Shown here piece by piece: positions 1 to 9,225 of a DNA stretch of 64,000 bases. The number at the start of each line of letters is the position of its first letter. The stretch's first letter is position 1. This DNA comes from Platycnemis pennipes. Taxonomy: Eukaryota; Arthropoda; Insecta; Odonata; Platycnemididae. A model generated the notes under the pieces. That model saw nothing but the letters and a program-made list of their open reading frames with translations, was not told the origin of the DNA and ran no database searches. Position numbers and translations under genes: made by a program. The stretch lies in assembly GCA_933228895.1 (NCBI GenBank), contig OW121851.1, forward strand, positions 111,559,271 to 111,623,270. Reading direction: 5' to 3'.

Positions 1-583
1 GATTCAGGTGTGACAGAGGGCATATACACATTTCAATAGACAAGCCATTGGTTTTGAACAAATCTTTGGCATTCATCCGACTACATTTTCGAATTTGACA
101 CAGAATCAACATGCCAATCAATCCTTCAATTTGACAACTATTTGTTTCACAGGCATATCTCTCTCTTTTGTAATTTCTTTTGATTTACCTAATGTGCTGA
201 TTGGTATACCGAACAATTATTTCCATAATTTCTTTACTTACAAAATGCCTCCAGCATTCTTCAATGTTTTTCAGGTATCGAGTTCCAGGTGTGACAGAGG
301 GCATAACAGTTCTGATTATGTCACACTTTCTTGCTTGAGTAAGGGGTGGATGGATGCATGTAGGCCTGGAGCATAAAGGAAAGAATGGTGTACCATTCTT
401 TCCCTTATGCTCCCAGCCTTGAGTTGTGTCATCGTTTGATGCTCCATAGTCATCCAGATCAGAATCGCTAAATTCCTGCTCTGTATCAATGACATAATCT
501 TGGGTATCAACGTGATAAGCCGAATCATTAACTTCCTCCAAGTATTGCGTGATCCTCCTCTCCATCTCCTCGTAACTCATCAC
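1..583 (-). pseudogene. piggyBac-type transposase, N-terminal fragment, decayed
   Basis: An open frame from 583 down to 185 begins MMSYEEMERRI and has an acidic stretch (EQEFSDSDLDDY), as is common at the N-terminus of piggyBac transposases. It then has a block ending EIIVRYTNQHIR that resembles the start of the DDE_Tnp_1_7 domain (family pattern: W..F...I...IV.YTN). Below 185, in another frame, the minus strand still reads EGLIGMLIL and NAKDLF, which match the next conserved block of the family (IGLLIL...NAKDLW). The gene is therefore frameshifted near 185-200 and leaves the window at position 1. The catalytic aspartates lie further downstream and are not in view. Family assignment comes from pattern recognition of these blocks; no search was run. 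Confidence 0.7.
5..305 (+). repeat. 20-bp exact duplication inside the piggyBac fragment
   Basis: The 20-mer CAGGTGTGACAGAGGGCATA occurs at 5-24 and again at 286-305, about 281 bp apart in the same orientation. The two copies fall in different frames of the decayed transposase. Confidence 0.8.
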
Positions 584-1164
584 TATATGATACCATTCAA
601 TGTTCGAAAGATGAGTTTTCTAATAAGAAAACCCATTAGTAGGACACTGGAATGTTACAAAAATGTGATTGAGAAACAAGGCAAAAACCTGCAAAATTAT
701 AGACTACTTCCAAAGAAAACTCCAAACTCTTCTTCTTCAAACTTCCAAAAAAGATACAAGTTGAAAAAATCAGTTGTTCGGTTATCTGAGACGGCAGCTA
801 CTCTCACATATGGCATGTGCATTTGCAGAAATATCATACTAGTAGAATGACTACTAAGCCTCAGCGAGACAAACATAGATGAACAGATTTCTGCATTAAT
901 CAAATAGATACAAAGTAATAAAATTCAGAAGGTGCAAAGTCTCATACTCGCCGAGTGCCATCCAGTCTCAGCGTAGCATAAGTAGAACTCACACACTAAG
1001 TCCACAATTGTCCTAATTTCTTAGTATACCAAAGGACAGATGTTACTGAGATACACACATTAACGGACGGATGTCCGCATAAGTGACTTGCGAACAAAGT
1101 TATAAAGAGTGAAGCAGATGTGCAGTCTCAGAGACCGCTTGCCACTCATGGAGTGTTAAGGTTT
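584..1164. other. No recognised feature
   Basis: AT-rich sequence upstream of the piggyBac fragment. It should hold the transposon's 5' terminal repeat if one survives, but I could not identify one. Confidence 0.5.
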
Positions 1165-1480
1165 ACAAAATACTTTTCTTTTCTCCCACTCTTCTTACAA
1201 CTTATTTGTTTGTCATTCAGTCGATCCATTTTATCTTTATCAATCTTCCATAGAACCACATTTCAAATGCTTCCAGCCTTGACTTCTCCACTGCTGTTAT
1301 CAATGATGATTCACCCTTGGTCCAGGTTTATGCACTAATAATATGTTGACTTACTTCTACACTTGTATTTTCACCTGTAAATAGAATCCTTTTTTGGGTA
1401 AATGCCCTTTTTGCCTGGGATATTCTACTGGCAATTTCTTTCCTGCACCATCCATCACTGGTTACTTGGCTTCCCACGTA
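1165..1480 (-). mobile_element. LINE-A fragment (C-terminal coding region)
   Basis: The sequence aligns by eye with 5600-5915 of the longer LINE-A copy. Shared blocks include TCTCCCACTCTTCTT, CGATCCATTTTATCTT, CACATTTCAAATG and TTCTACTGGCAATTTCT, in the same order. These encode, on the minus strand, the region around the YGSE.W motif downstream of the reverse transcriptase. Several indels break every frame, so this is an old, dead copy. No target-site duplication was found. Confidence 0.75.
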
Positions 1481-2264
1481 CACCTTTTTATGGCATTTGA
1501 GTTGAAACCTACATGCATTATTATAAGCATAAGTACAAACATTTTCAAATTTTGAATGCCCCCCAGCCCAATGAAATTCCTGTTGTTAATACTTCCCTGA
1601 TTATTATCTCCTTTATCTAACTCCCTTTTATATAATGCTGACCTAACTCCCACCATACAGCACATCCTTTCAGCGTCTTTTAGGACCAGTAGCCATGTTG
1701 GTAACTCGCTAGCATAGCAACTCAAGGGCCGCAGGTTATATTCCTTCCTGTGGTATTAATTTTGTGTATGTCTTAATAATGGATAAGATCAAATGGACAT
1801 TCATTGCATTTGTAAACTTGCAGAAAGTTTTTGAAATTAATGATTTAACACTTAGATTTTAAAGGAAATCAGGGTTGTGTACAATGACTAAAGAACAATC
1901 TGTAGTTTATATAAAACCCAAGGGGTTGTGATTAGACATGGATCCAGCAGTGAAACAGGAATAAAGAGAGGAGTGAGACATGGTTTCGCATGGTCCTCTT
2001 GTTTTTTTTACGTCCACATCAAGAGAGTTGTAAATAAAAGAGTGATTTAAGTGATCAAGTGAAAGAGAAGATTTCAGGAATTTAACATTAGTGTAAAAAT
2101 TAGTTTACTGCCATATGGGTGTAATGTATTGGCCATATGGCTAATATATTTCAATCTCTGCTATATGGAGTGGCAGAAACATATCACCTGAGGGCCAATA
2201 AAAGTAAGACTAAGGTTCACTTCTCCATTGGCAACTGTCTCATCATTGTAACATGTCTCATCAT
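1481..2264. other. No recognised feature
   Basis: AT-rich and without convincing coding or repeat structure. Part of 1750-2130 may be more degraded LINE, but I cannot support it. Confidence 0.4.
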
Positions 2265-2675
2265 ATGTCTGATAAGATTGTCCCATATTCTTTCTTTCAT
2301 CCTCATCAGATTTCTTTTTTCTCTCACTCTGTTTAAACATTTGTCTCTCAGTTTGTCCATTTCATCATAATTTTTTTGTAGCGCCACATTTCAAATGGTT
2401 TCACTCTTTCCTCTTCTGTAGCTGTTATTGTTCATGCCTCACTGCCATAAAGAAACATGCTTCATTTGTAAGTTATGAAGAAGTGTTTCCATACTTTTAA
2501 GCTTGTTTTTCCAGCTGTATCCTTCTGTTCTGTTGTGTGTCATCTTTGCCTGGATTCTACAGACTATTTCCTTCATCTTCCACTGATTATTCGTTACTCC
2601 CCTGATAACAATACCCTTTCGTGTCTTCAAACTCTTGTTTCTCGAGTTTCACATTGGTCTCGCCCTCTGCTTAAA
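2265..2675 (-). mobile_element. LINE-A fragment, strongly diverged
   Basis: A degraded copy of the same LINE-A 3' coding region. CTGATAAGATTGTCCCAT corresponds to the GGCCGATTAAGTTGTCCC block of the copy at 7449-8174, and GTAGCGCCACATTTCAAATG matches that copy's TAGCACCACATTTCCAATG. The order then continues through CATAAAGAAACATGC to CACATTGGTCTCG. Indels are frequent, and it is more diverged than the other copies. Confidence 0.65.
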
Positions 2676-3424
2676 AAGAAAAAGAACAAGTATAATCCAT
2701 GCAGTTTATCGCCACCAGACAAGGTTTCGGTGGGTCACCATCATTATCGAGGTGCTAGGTGATGTTGTATACTGTATGGATTATAGTACTTAAGTTTTTT
2801 CTTTTTAAGTTAATTAAGTTCTACTAAGTAAATCCTGAAACAATCTGTTTCACCCTCTGCTCTTCTTCTGCATAGAATTACTTTTGTTTTGTTCCAAATG
2901 GTTAAAAAAAAGGCATTGGTGATGCAAGTAACTCACGTACCTCTAACTTCCAGATATCCATTTTCAGATTTCCTAATAGGATAGCCCTTCATCTCTCCCG
3001 TGATTGTACACTCCTGGATACCTGTAACAATCTACTCCTCTTACTTAGACAGGTTTCATTTCAATGATTATTTCACTATTATATCAAAGGGTTTGAATTT
3101 CTTTGACAGTCTACAAGGAACCCATTTTTAATTTTGTGCGGATAATTTAAAAATTGCATCTCCATTGGAGAAAACTCGGTTAGCAAAAGTGAAGTTCTAC
3201 CCATTATAAGAGTTGAAGTTTGTTTTTTTCTGGTCCCATCATTGTAAGTGACACTTATCTCACCCGTTAAGGACTTACAATTCTTACTGTTGGAAGGGCA
3301 AAACTTACTGGCAATCCATCATGCTACCCACATGCAACTTATTGACTCCTTGAAATTCTCCCTTTTACAAGAGATCTAAATGTTAGCTACTATGACTCCC
3401 AGTCTGCTTGAAGTTTCTGGTCAA
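2676..3424. other. No recognised feature
   Basis: AT-rich non-coding sequence with no terminal repeats or coding potential that I can support. Confidence 0.5.
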
Positions 3425-3685
3425 AGCTTGTCAAGGGGGGAATCTGGTTGGCACAGTGTAAATAAAACTGGAGGGGTGAGTGGGGACCTTCTGGAGCCCC
3501 CCTGGCACTTAGACCCCTTTAGATCCATTGTGCCAATCCACATTTAACCTGCCCGCCACTCGCAGACAAGATCTCCGCGGTAGAGGTATGGAGGAGAATC
3601 CAACATCTTTCCGGGCCCAACATTGCTTAACTTCGGTGATCTCACGGTAACCGGTGTGCCAACGTGACTAATCCCTTTCATGTGG
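3425..3685 (-). mobile_element. 5S-rRNA-derived SINE-like retroposon
   Basis: Read on the minus strand, 3565-3685 aligns with eukaryotic 5S rRNA. The box C core at about 3611-3645 reads GATCACCGAAGTTAAGCA followed by a GGGCCCGG block. Further along come AG...TTGGAT, CCA..CCT and ACCGCGG, in the order found in a 5S gene. The sequence after it (3560 down to about 3425) is not 5S: it contains a block with GGCACAATGG and CTAAGTGCC, which also occurs in the 3' untranslated region of LINE-C at 8785-8880. A 5S head joined to a LINE tail is the architecture of SINE3-type elements. It is not a functional 5S gene, since the 5' third is poor and many positions differ. Confidence 0.6.
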
Positions 3686-3689
3686 GCAC

Positions 3690-3940
3690 AGTGACTAGAA
3701 TTATAGCTTCTCATTCCACGAGCCCGGGTTTGAATCCCAGCAGTAGCAGCGATTTTATTGTTATTCTTGTACTATCTTATGTGCTGTTTGGAGAGCGTTT
3801 CGTGTTCAGTTACCTGTCCGTCAGATAGGGAGTAAAATCGTGGATCCCTCCACGCCTTTCATTAAGAGCAGGCTAATTCTCAATCCTGTTTTCTCTCCAC
3901 TCATCCCTCCACCCTTCCCATTCCTATCTCTCCCCACTGA
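3690..3940 (+). mobile_element. tRNA-derived SINE (SINE-1), diverged copy
   Basis: A B-box-like GGGTTTGAATCCC lies at about 3727. It is followed by the SINE-1 body landmarks CCGTCAGATAGG, CGCCTTTCATTAAGAGCAGG and TTTTCTCTCCACTCATCC, as in the better copies at 26272 and 51130. The A box is weak. It abuts the 5S-like element, so one may have inserted beside the other. Confidence 0.7.
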
Positions 3941-4784
3941 ACATTTATGCTTTTCTATGGCATGGAACTTTGTTGATAACCAATCGAATTATGAACCTAG
4001 GGTACTGAAATAGTCCTGGCTTGTCCGGGGCTTCAACCTGCGGGGAATCTTAATTTTTAAGCACCTCCCTCTCCTTTTCCGGTTGAATGAATCCCTTAAA
4101 GTACGGCTTGGAGACTTCATCATGGTCTGCATTTATAAGAAAACATGCGTCGAACTTAAAGTGATGTAAAGAAAATCCCGACACGTTTGCCTTCCTCCCT
4201 CTCCCTCAAGGAACGGGAACGAATGCCCTTCTCGTACCTTCTTTATTCATGATTTCTCAAGGACAGAGGGCTTTTAAGGCATCGTAAAGGCTTCTCACAA
4301 ATTTATTACAAGTGTTTTTATCTTTCCGAATGAATGGTGGGCGTGTAAATAATTAATATTTCCTCCACTTGAATGAAAACGAATGCCACCCTGCCAAATT
4401 TGCTGTGAAACCTTTTTTTTGGGGTTAATCCTCCATTATGCATTGCGAAAACGCTTAAGGGAAATGGGGTAGGTGCCACGTTTCGTTACCGTACCTTAAC
4501 CACGCTCTCTCGAACTCTTTCAAATATTCATGAGTGTAAATGGGTCCCATGTTAACCCAGGTGATCTCTTCTCTTTGCTTTTAACTCCCTACCGAACATC
4601 CTGGGCTGAGAAATCCTGTTTTTTTTTCTTTTTTTCTGGGACTTCTTCGGCCAATGCCAGCAAAGGCTGAATCCTTCTATGCACGTAGCTCTCGTTAGGA
4701 TGCTGAATTCGCTGAAACTTTGAGATTCCTCTCACCTAAAACTCGTCGATCTTGTCTTATCCATAGGGATAGACACAGCGCGTG
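3941..4784. other. No recognised feature
   Basis: Mixed-composition sequence without a supported gene or repeat. Confidence 0.5.
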
Positions 4785-4935
4785 GATCATGTTTGCATGG
4801 TGGCTTTAGTCCTGGCTTCCTATCCAGTGGGCCTGGGTTCGAGTCCATTAAATGGTGGAGATTTCATATTGGCATACAGGTACCTACTTGAGAGCTGTGT
4901 GGAAATTCTCCAGTATAAAGGAAAACCTGACGAAT
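4785..4935 (+). mobile_element. SINE-1, 3'-truncated copy
   Basis: An A-box-like TTTGCATGGTGGC and a clear B box GGGTTCGAGTCC sit about 40 bp apart, followed by ACTTGAGAGCTGTGTGGAAA, matching the SINE-1 body. The 3' half is missing. Confidence 0.65.
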
Positions 4936-5099
4936 ATTAATTAATTTACATATGCGAATTACCCTGCAAGCAATAAAATAATGGTTCAGTTGTTTAATAC
5001 AAATTCTCTAATGTGGAATTCACTGAAGGAACTAAATATTTTCACTCGCGATACCGCTTCTAATGAAAAACCATCACTCTCTTAGGTGGACGTCCCACA

Positions 5100-7390
5100 A
5101 GTAAAAATGTTTGTCATTTCGCGACAATCATGCAAAAAATGAACTTATTTGCACTAAGCGAGGCATGTATACATAAATTGGCCAAACATCTACACCAATG
5201 ATACTATTTTCCCCCTAGTAGCTTTGATATTATCTATTTCTTTCCCTAAAGGCTCGGGGAAAAATAGCATTTTGAATTTTACCATACTTTCTTGACAATC
5301 ATACAACAAAATTAAATTATTTGCACTAAGTTAGGAATCATCATCATCTGTCAACAATCCTAGGATTGGTTTGATGCAGCCCTCCACTCGATTCTTCTAT
5401 CGGCCAACCTCTTCATATTGACGTAGCTCCTCTCTTTTACATCCTTCACAACTTGCTCCATATACCTCATACGAGGCCTGCCTTTTCCATTCTTCCCGTT
5501 CACTTTTCCCTCGACGATTGTCTTCATCAGGCCATCGTGTCTTAAGATGCGGCCCATTAAGTTGTCCCGTCTTCTTTTTATGGTTTTCAGTACACATCTC
5601 TTCTCTCCCACTCTTCTTAAGACTTCTTCGTTTGTCACTCGTTCGATCCATTTTATCTTCATCATTCTTCGGTGGCACCAAATTTTAAATGTTTCCAGCC
5701 TGAACTTCTCTACTGCTGCTATTGTCCATGATTCGCTACCATATAGAAGAATTCTCCAGATGTATGTTCTAATGAAATTTTTCCTCACTTCCACGCTTGT
5801 ATTTGCAGCAGTAAGGAGAAGTTTGCAGGATCTTCTTCTGGTAAAATGCCCTTTTCGCTTGGGCAATTCTACTGGCAATTTCTCTTTTACTTCGTCCATC
5901 GCTGGTTACTCGGCTTCCCAGGTAACAGAACTCTTCCACCTCCTCGATTTTTTGTTTTCCTAGTTTAACATTGGTCCTGGATTTCTTTCTCCTACTGTAT
6001 ACCAATACTCAGTTTTCTTTTTATTGATCTTCAGATGATATCTGGTCATTGTTCTTTCCATATTTCCTATTTTCTTCTTCAAATCTCCTTCTGTTTCTTA
6101 AAGACTGCTATGTCATCGGCGAATCGTAGCATGCTGATTTTCTCCCCGTGGACATTCACTCCCGGATACTTTTCTTTGACTTCTTGGATGGCTTAATCGA
6201 TGTGGACATTGAATAATACGAAACACAGTGCACATCCTTGCCTCACTCCTAGCTTTATGCTTGCTTCTGTACTGCTGGGTCCTGATTTGATTATGGCCAC
6301 CTGGTTTTTATACAAGCTGTGGATAACTCTTCGGTCATTGTATGATACTCCAATTTCTTCTAGAAACTTTAGCATCATGTTTCAATCCACGTTGTCAAAT
6401 GCCTTTTCCAAATCTATAAATGAAACGAACGTCGATAGATTCTTCTCTATTCTCTTCTCTATAAGTAGCCTGTGGGCTAAAATCGCTTCTCTTGTGCCCT
6501 TGTTTCTTCTGAAACCGAATTGGTCCTCATCCAGGAACTCGTTAGCTTTTCGTTCTATTCTTCTATATATGATTCTGGTCAATATCTTCGAGCAATGTTT
6601 CGTCAGGCTTATGGTCCTAAAATGTTCACAGTTCTCAGCCCTCTTCTTTTTGGCAATAGGGATGATGATGTTCTTCTTGAAGTCCGTGGACTTCGAGAAG
6701 AACATCTACTCTCCTGTAGAGTACATGTCGACGATGGTCTTGTACAGCTGAGTTAATGTCTTTTCTCCGGCGTTATTTATTAGTTCGGCAGGAATATTCT
6801 CTATTCCCGAAGCCTTATTTATCCTCAGATCCCTCACAGCTGCGTCAAATTCTGATCTTAATATTGGGCCTCCCAAATCATCCTTATCGACTTCATTTTC
6901 CTCTTCAATTGCTTCCAGTCTAAGATAGCTTCCATTGTACAACTCTTCCAAGTATTCCTTCCATCTCTTCACTTTATCCTCATGTTCCTTTAAGAGTTCT
7001 CCATTCTTGTCCCTGATGTCGTAACATCTCCCAGCCCGTTCCTTGAAGTGATTTCTCACCATCCTGTAGGTAACTTCCTCTTCAACTTGCGAGGTTGCTT
7101 TGTACATCTAAGTTAGGCATGCATACGAAAAAAGCCTACAATCGAAAATATTTACTATAAAATATATTACTTTCCCTAATTGTTCGGGGAAAAATTGTTC
7201 GAATTATGACCCTTTCTAGACAATCGTTCAAAAAATGAAATTATTTACCTAAGATAGGCATGCGTGATAATGGCGGCCAAAAATTTACACTATTGATACT
7301 ATTTACTCTTCGTAGCTTTGACCTTATGTATTACTTTATCTAATTGCTTGCGGAAAAAATGACATTTTAAATTATCTCTCTTATTCTACA
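5100..7390 (+). repeat. ~170-bp tandem repeat, interrupted by LINE-A
   Basis: Landmarks recur in order: CTAAG.GAGGCATG, GATACTATTT, GTAGCTTTGA, TCGGGGAAAAA and GACAATC, then AAATTAxTTTxC. The junction GCACTAAG at 5151 repeats at 5323 (period 172). The third unit begins at the LINE-A insertion (5335/7108), and a fourth begins at about 7249 after a shortened third unit (about 141 bp). The array thus has about 3.5 units, separated by the 1.8-kb retrotransposon. This looks like a short satellite-type array. Confidence 0.75.
5336..7107 (-). pseudogene. LINE-A: 5'-truncated non-LTR retrotransposon with reverse transcriptase
   Basis: This is the longest LINE in the window, flanked by the 10-bp direct repeat CTAAGTTAGG (5326-5335 and 7108-7117). 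The minus-strand product is a reverse transcriptase read in pieces. An N-terminal RT region spans 7107-6706 (IPAELI, KTIVDMYSTGE). RT block CEHFRTISLTKHCSKIL and motif A FIDLEKAFDNVD span 6705-6382. The RQGC motif is at about 6246-6193. A FADD catalytic box lies at 6112-6123, a thumb region follows (FCYLGSRVTSDGRSK, around 5930-5900), and a C-terminal domain with YGSESW and RPRMRYMEQV ends at 5360. At least three frame breaks make it dead. The endonuclease part is absent. The 3' end is a short CATCATCATC (sense: GATGATG) tail. The clade (L2, RTE or I-like) was not resolved. Confidence 0.85.
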
Positions 7391-7448
7391 TTTATCATTA
7401 CCAGTTATAGTGCCTTGTGACCATAGTGCGTACGGTTTAACCTACCAT

Positions 7449-8174
7449 CATCATCATTGGTCAACAATCCTAGGATTGGTTTGACACAGCTTTCCACTCG
7501 ATTCTTCTATCGGCCAACCTTTTCATTGTGACGTAATTCTTCTCTTTTACATTCTTCACAACCTGTTCCATGTATCTCATACGAGGCCTGCCTTTTCCAT
7601 TCTTCCCGTTCACTTTTCCCTCGACGATACTCTTCATCAAGCCATCATGTCTCAAGATATGGCCGATTAAGTTGTCCCTTCTTCTTTTTAGAGTTGTCAG
7701 CAGACTTCTCTTTTCTCCTCTTCTTCTTAGCACTTCCTCGTTACTCACTCGGTCGATCCATTTAATCTTCAGCATTCTTCTGTAGCACCACATTTCCAAT
7801 GCTTCCACCCTTTTCTTCTCCGCCATGCTTCACTACCGTAAAGAAACATGCTCCAGACATGGGCTAGCCACGGTGGGTCGCTTGCCCCTCCCCCCCCCCC
7901 CCCCCTGGCACATTAGTCAAATGAAAAATTACAGGTCAACTAGCTGAAAGTGCCCGTTGACATTCAACTAGAGGGAGGAATATAATAAATACAAATTGTA
8001 TTAAGAAATATTAACATTTTTCATGAAGGGGCAAAAACAAACTTGTGTTATGGAACGGTTATGGAACGCTAACTTATTTTATTTTTGCCCCCCCCCCCCA
8101 GGAGAACATCCTGGCTACGCCACTGGCTTCAGATGTATGTTCTGATGAACTGTTTCCTTACTTCTACGCTTGTA
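7449..8174 (-). pseudogene. LINE-A copy with 13-bp target-site duplication, interrupted by a MITE
   Basis: The 13-mer TTTAACCTACCAT at 7436-7448 recurs exactly at 8175-8187, marking a retroposition event. The minus-strand C-terminal domain is open from 7826 to 7470 and is closely similar to the copy at 5360-5899 (WCYRRMLKIKWIDRV, then GRPRMRYMEQVV). Upstream of that frame a 268-bp hAT-like element splits the coding sequence. Beyond it, 8174-8134 continues with NTSVEVRKQFIRTYI, the expected preceding residues. The copy is 5' truncated and is the youngest-looking LINE here. Confidence 0.85.
7858..8125. mobile_element. hAT-like MITE nested in LINE-A
   Basis: The element is 268 bp. Its left end reads CATGGGCTAGCCACGG and its right end, reversed, CAGTGGCGTAGCCAGG, an imperfect terminal inverted repeat. 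The flanks GCTCCAGA (7850-7857) and GCTTCAGA (8126-8133) match at 7 of 8 positions, the 8-bp duplication expected of hAT transposons. Next to each end is a long C run (about 7890-7905 and 8091-8099). The interior is AT-rich and non-coding. Confidence 0.75.
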
Positions 8175-8289
8175 TTTAACCTACCATTGTACTATTTTTT
8201 ACACCGACGCATGTCAGAATCAATTGTTTTCCTCCGCCTGTTTCCGTTTAAATCAAATCGCCGTCATCTTCAGCCATGAGCTTTCTCTG

Positions 8290-8640
8290 AGCGAGGTTAG
8301 AGATGATTAAAATTTGCGTCGCGGGGGTCGGCGACCCCCGTGAAGTCATTCATATTTTTTTTTTTATAAATCCAGCTTTGGAAAGGGCTTGCGTTGCTCG
8401 GAGGACGATTCTCGCTTGTCGCTTGGAGAGCCGAACCGAAAGTGGTGGAGGGGGGGCGGAACCCATTTCCGTCCCCCGCCCCTTCTCGGTCCGTCTCTTC
8501 TGTGGGCACTCGTGAGATCCTCCTCTCAGGGTCGGACGAGAGGCGAGAGGTCGGAAAGGTCAAGAGCCCTCCCCTCCTCAGCGAGGTCGCGACCGAGGAA
8601 TGTGCGATACGGCCTCAGATCGATTCCAATTCGATAGTTT
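8290..8640. other. GC- and CpG-rich segment with a short palindrome
   Basis: This stretch is much richer in GC and CpG than its surroundings. It contains the near-perfect palindrome CGGGGGTCG-G-CGACCCCCG at 8322-8340. Overlapping frames on both strands are open only because of composition. A CpG-rich regulatory region or a fossil repeat are both possible. Confidence 0.35.
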
Positions 8641-8715
8641 CATCTGTCATCGAACAAGACATGAGTTTCTTGACCTTTGAGGTTTTGTCTGCGCGTAGCA
8701 TTAGACCGGTTACGG

Positions 8716-8780
8716 TTCACCCTCTGCCACACACCCTTGCTGTGACTTTCAGGGTATTGTGCAGATAGATAAGATAGTAG
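8716..8780 (+). mobile_element. LINE-B 3' tail fragment
   Basis: CACCCTCTGCCACACACCCT followed by CAGGGTATTGTGCAGATAGA matches the 3' terminus of LINE-B as seen (reversed) at 48025-48080. Only the tail is present. Confidence 0.6.
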
Positions 8781-8784
8781 ATTT

Positions 8785-9080
8785 GGTGGAGTTCCTCACA
8801 AAGGAGATCCTGAGGCACTTAAACCTATTGGCCCATTGTGCCATCCACCCTTCTGGTTAAATCACCCTCAAAGGCCTATCGCCCTACTAAAGGCCAACAG
8901 GTCCCCGATGGGGATTTCCCTAACCTCCCTGGGCTTCATGAATGTTGTACCCGGGTACCTATTTCGAGTCCTCATCACATGAGGACACTGGGATAGTATG
9001 TGGGATGTGGTTTCATCCTCTTCTTCACACCGTCTGCATTGCAGATGTAGCTGGACAAATATCTGCTAAATTTTCCTGCA
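8785..9080 (-). mobile_element. LINE-C: C-terminal zinc-finger fragment plus 3' UTR
   Basis: A minus-strand frame of about 60 codons running down to a TGA at about 8878 contains a CCHC knuckle: CRRC, nine residues, H, four residues, C (within CRRCEEEDETTSHILSQCP). It continues with NRYPGTTFMKPREVREIP. Such a finger near the C-terminus is typical of R1/I/Jockey-type LINEs. The untranslated sequence after the stop shares a block (GGATGGCACAATGGG, TTTAAGTGCC) with the tail of the 5S-like retroposon at 3425-3560. The 5' part is missing, and a SINE lies immediately upstream. Confidence 0.6.
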
Positions 9081-9084
9081 TTTT

Positions 9085-9225
9085 GGATAGTTTCCACCCA
9101 GTACTCAATTAAAGACCGGTATGCCAATTTCAGATCTTAGTCGTTGCCAGGACTCAAACCCAGGCCCACGATAGGAAGCTTTTACTATATCCACCATACT
9201 AACCCGATCGCCTAGCGGTGTTGGG
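9085..9225 (-). mobile_element. SINE-1, truncated, minus orientation
   Basis: On the minus strand an A-box-like GGTTAGTATGGTGGA and a B box GGGTTTGAGTCC are followed by TGGCATACCGGTCTTTAATT, resembling the SINE-1 body. The 3' half is absent where LINE-C begins. Confidence 0.65.

Noticed and set aside
6200..6751. 183-codon plus-strand frame
   Set aside because: Antisense shadow of the LINE-A reverse transcriptase, which is on the minus strand.
8303..8768. Overlapping frames in the CpG-rich segment
   Set aside because: Open on both strands because of GC composition; no recognisable protein or splice pattern.
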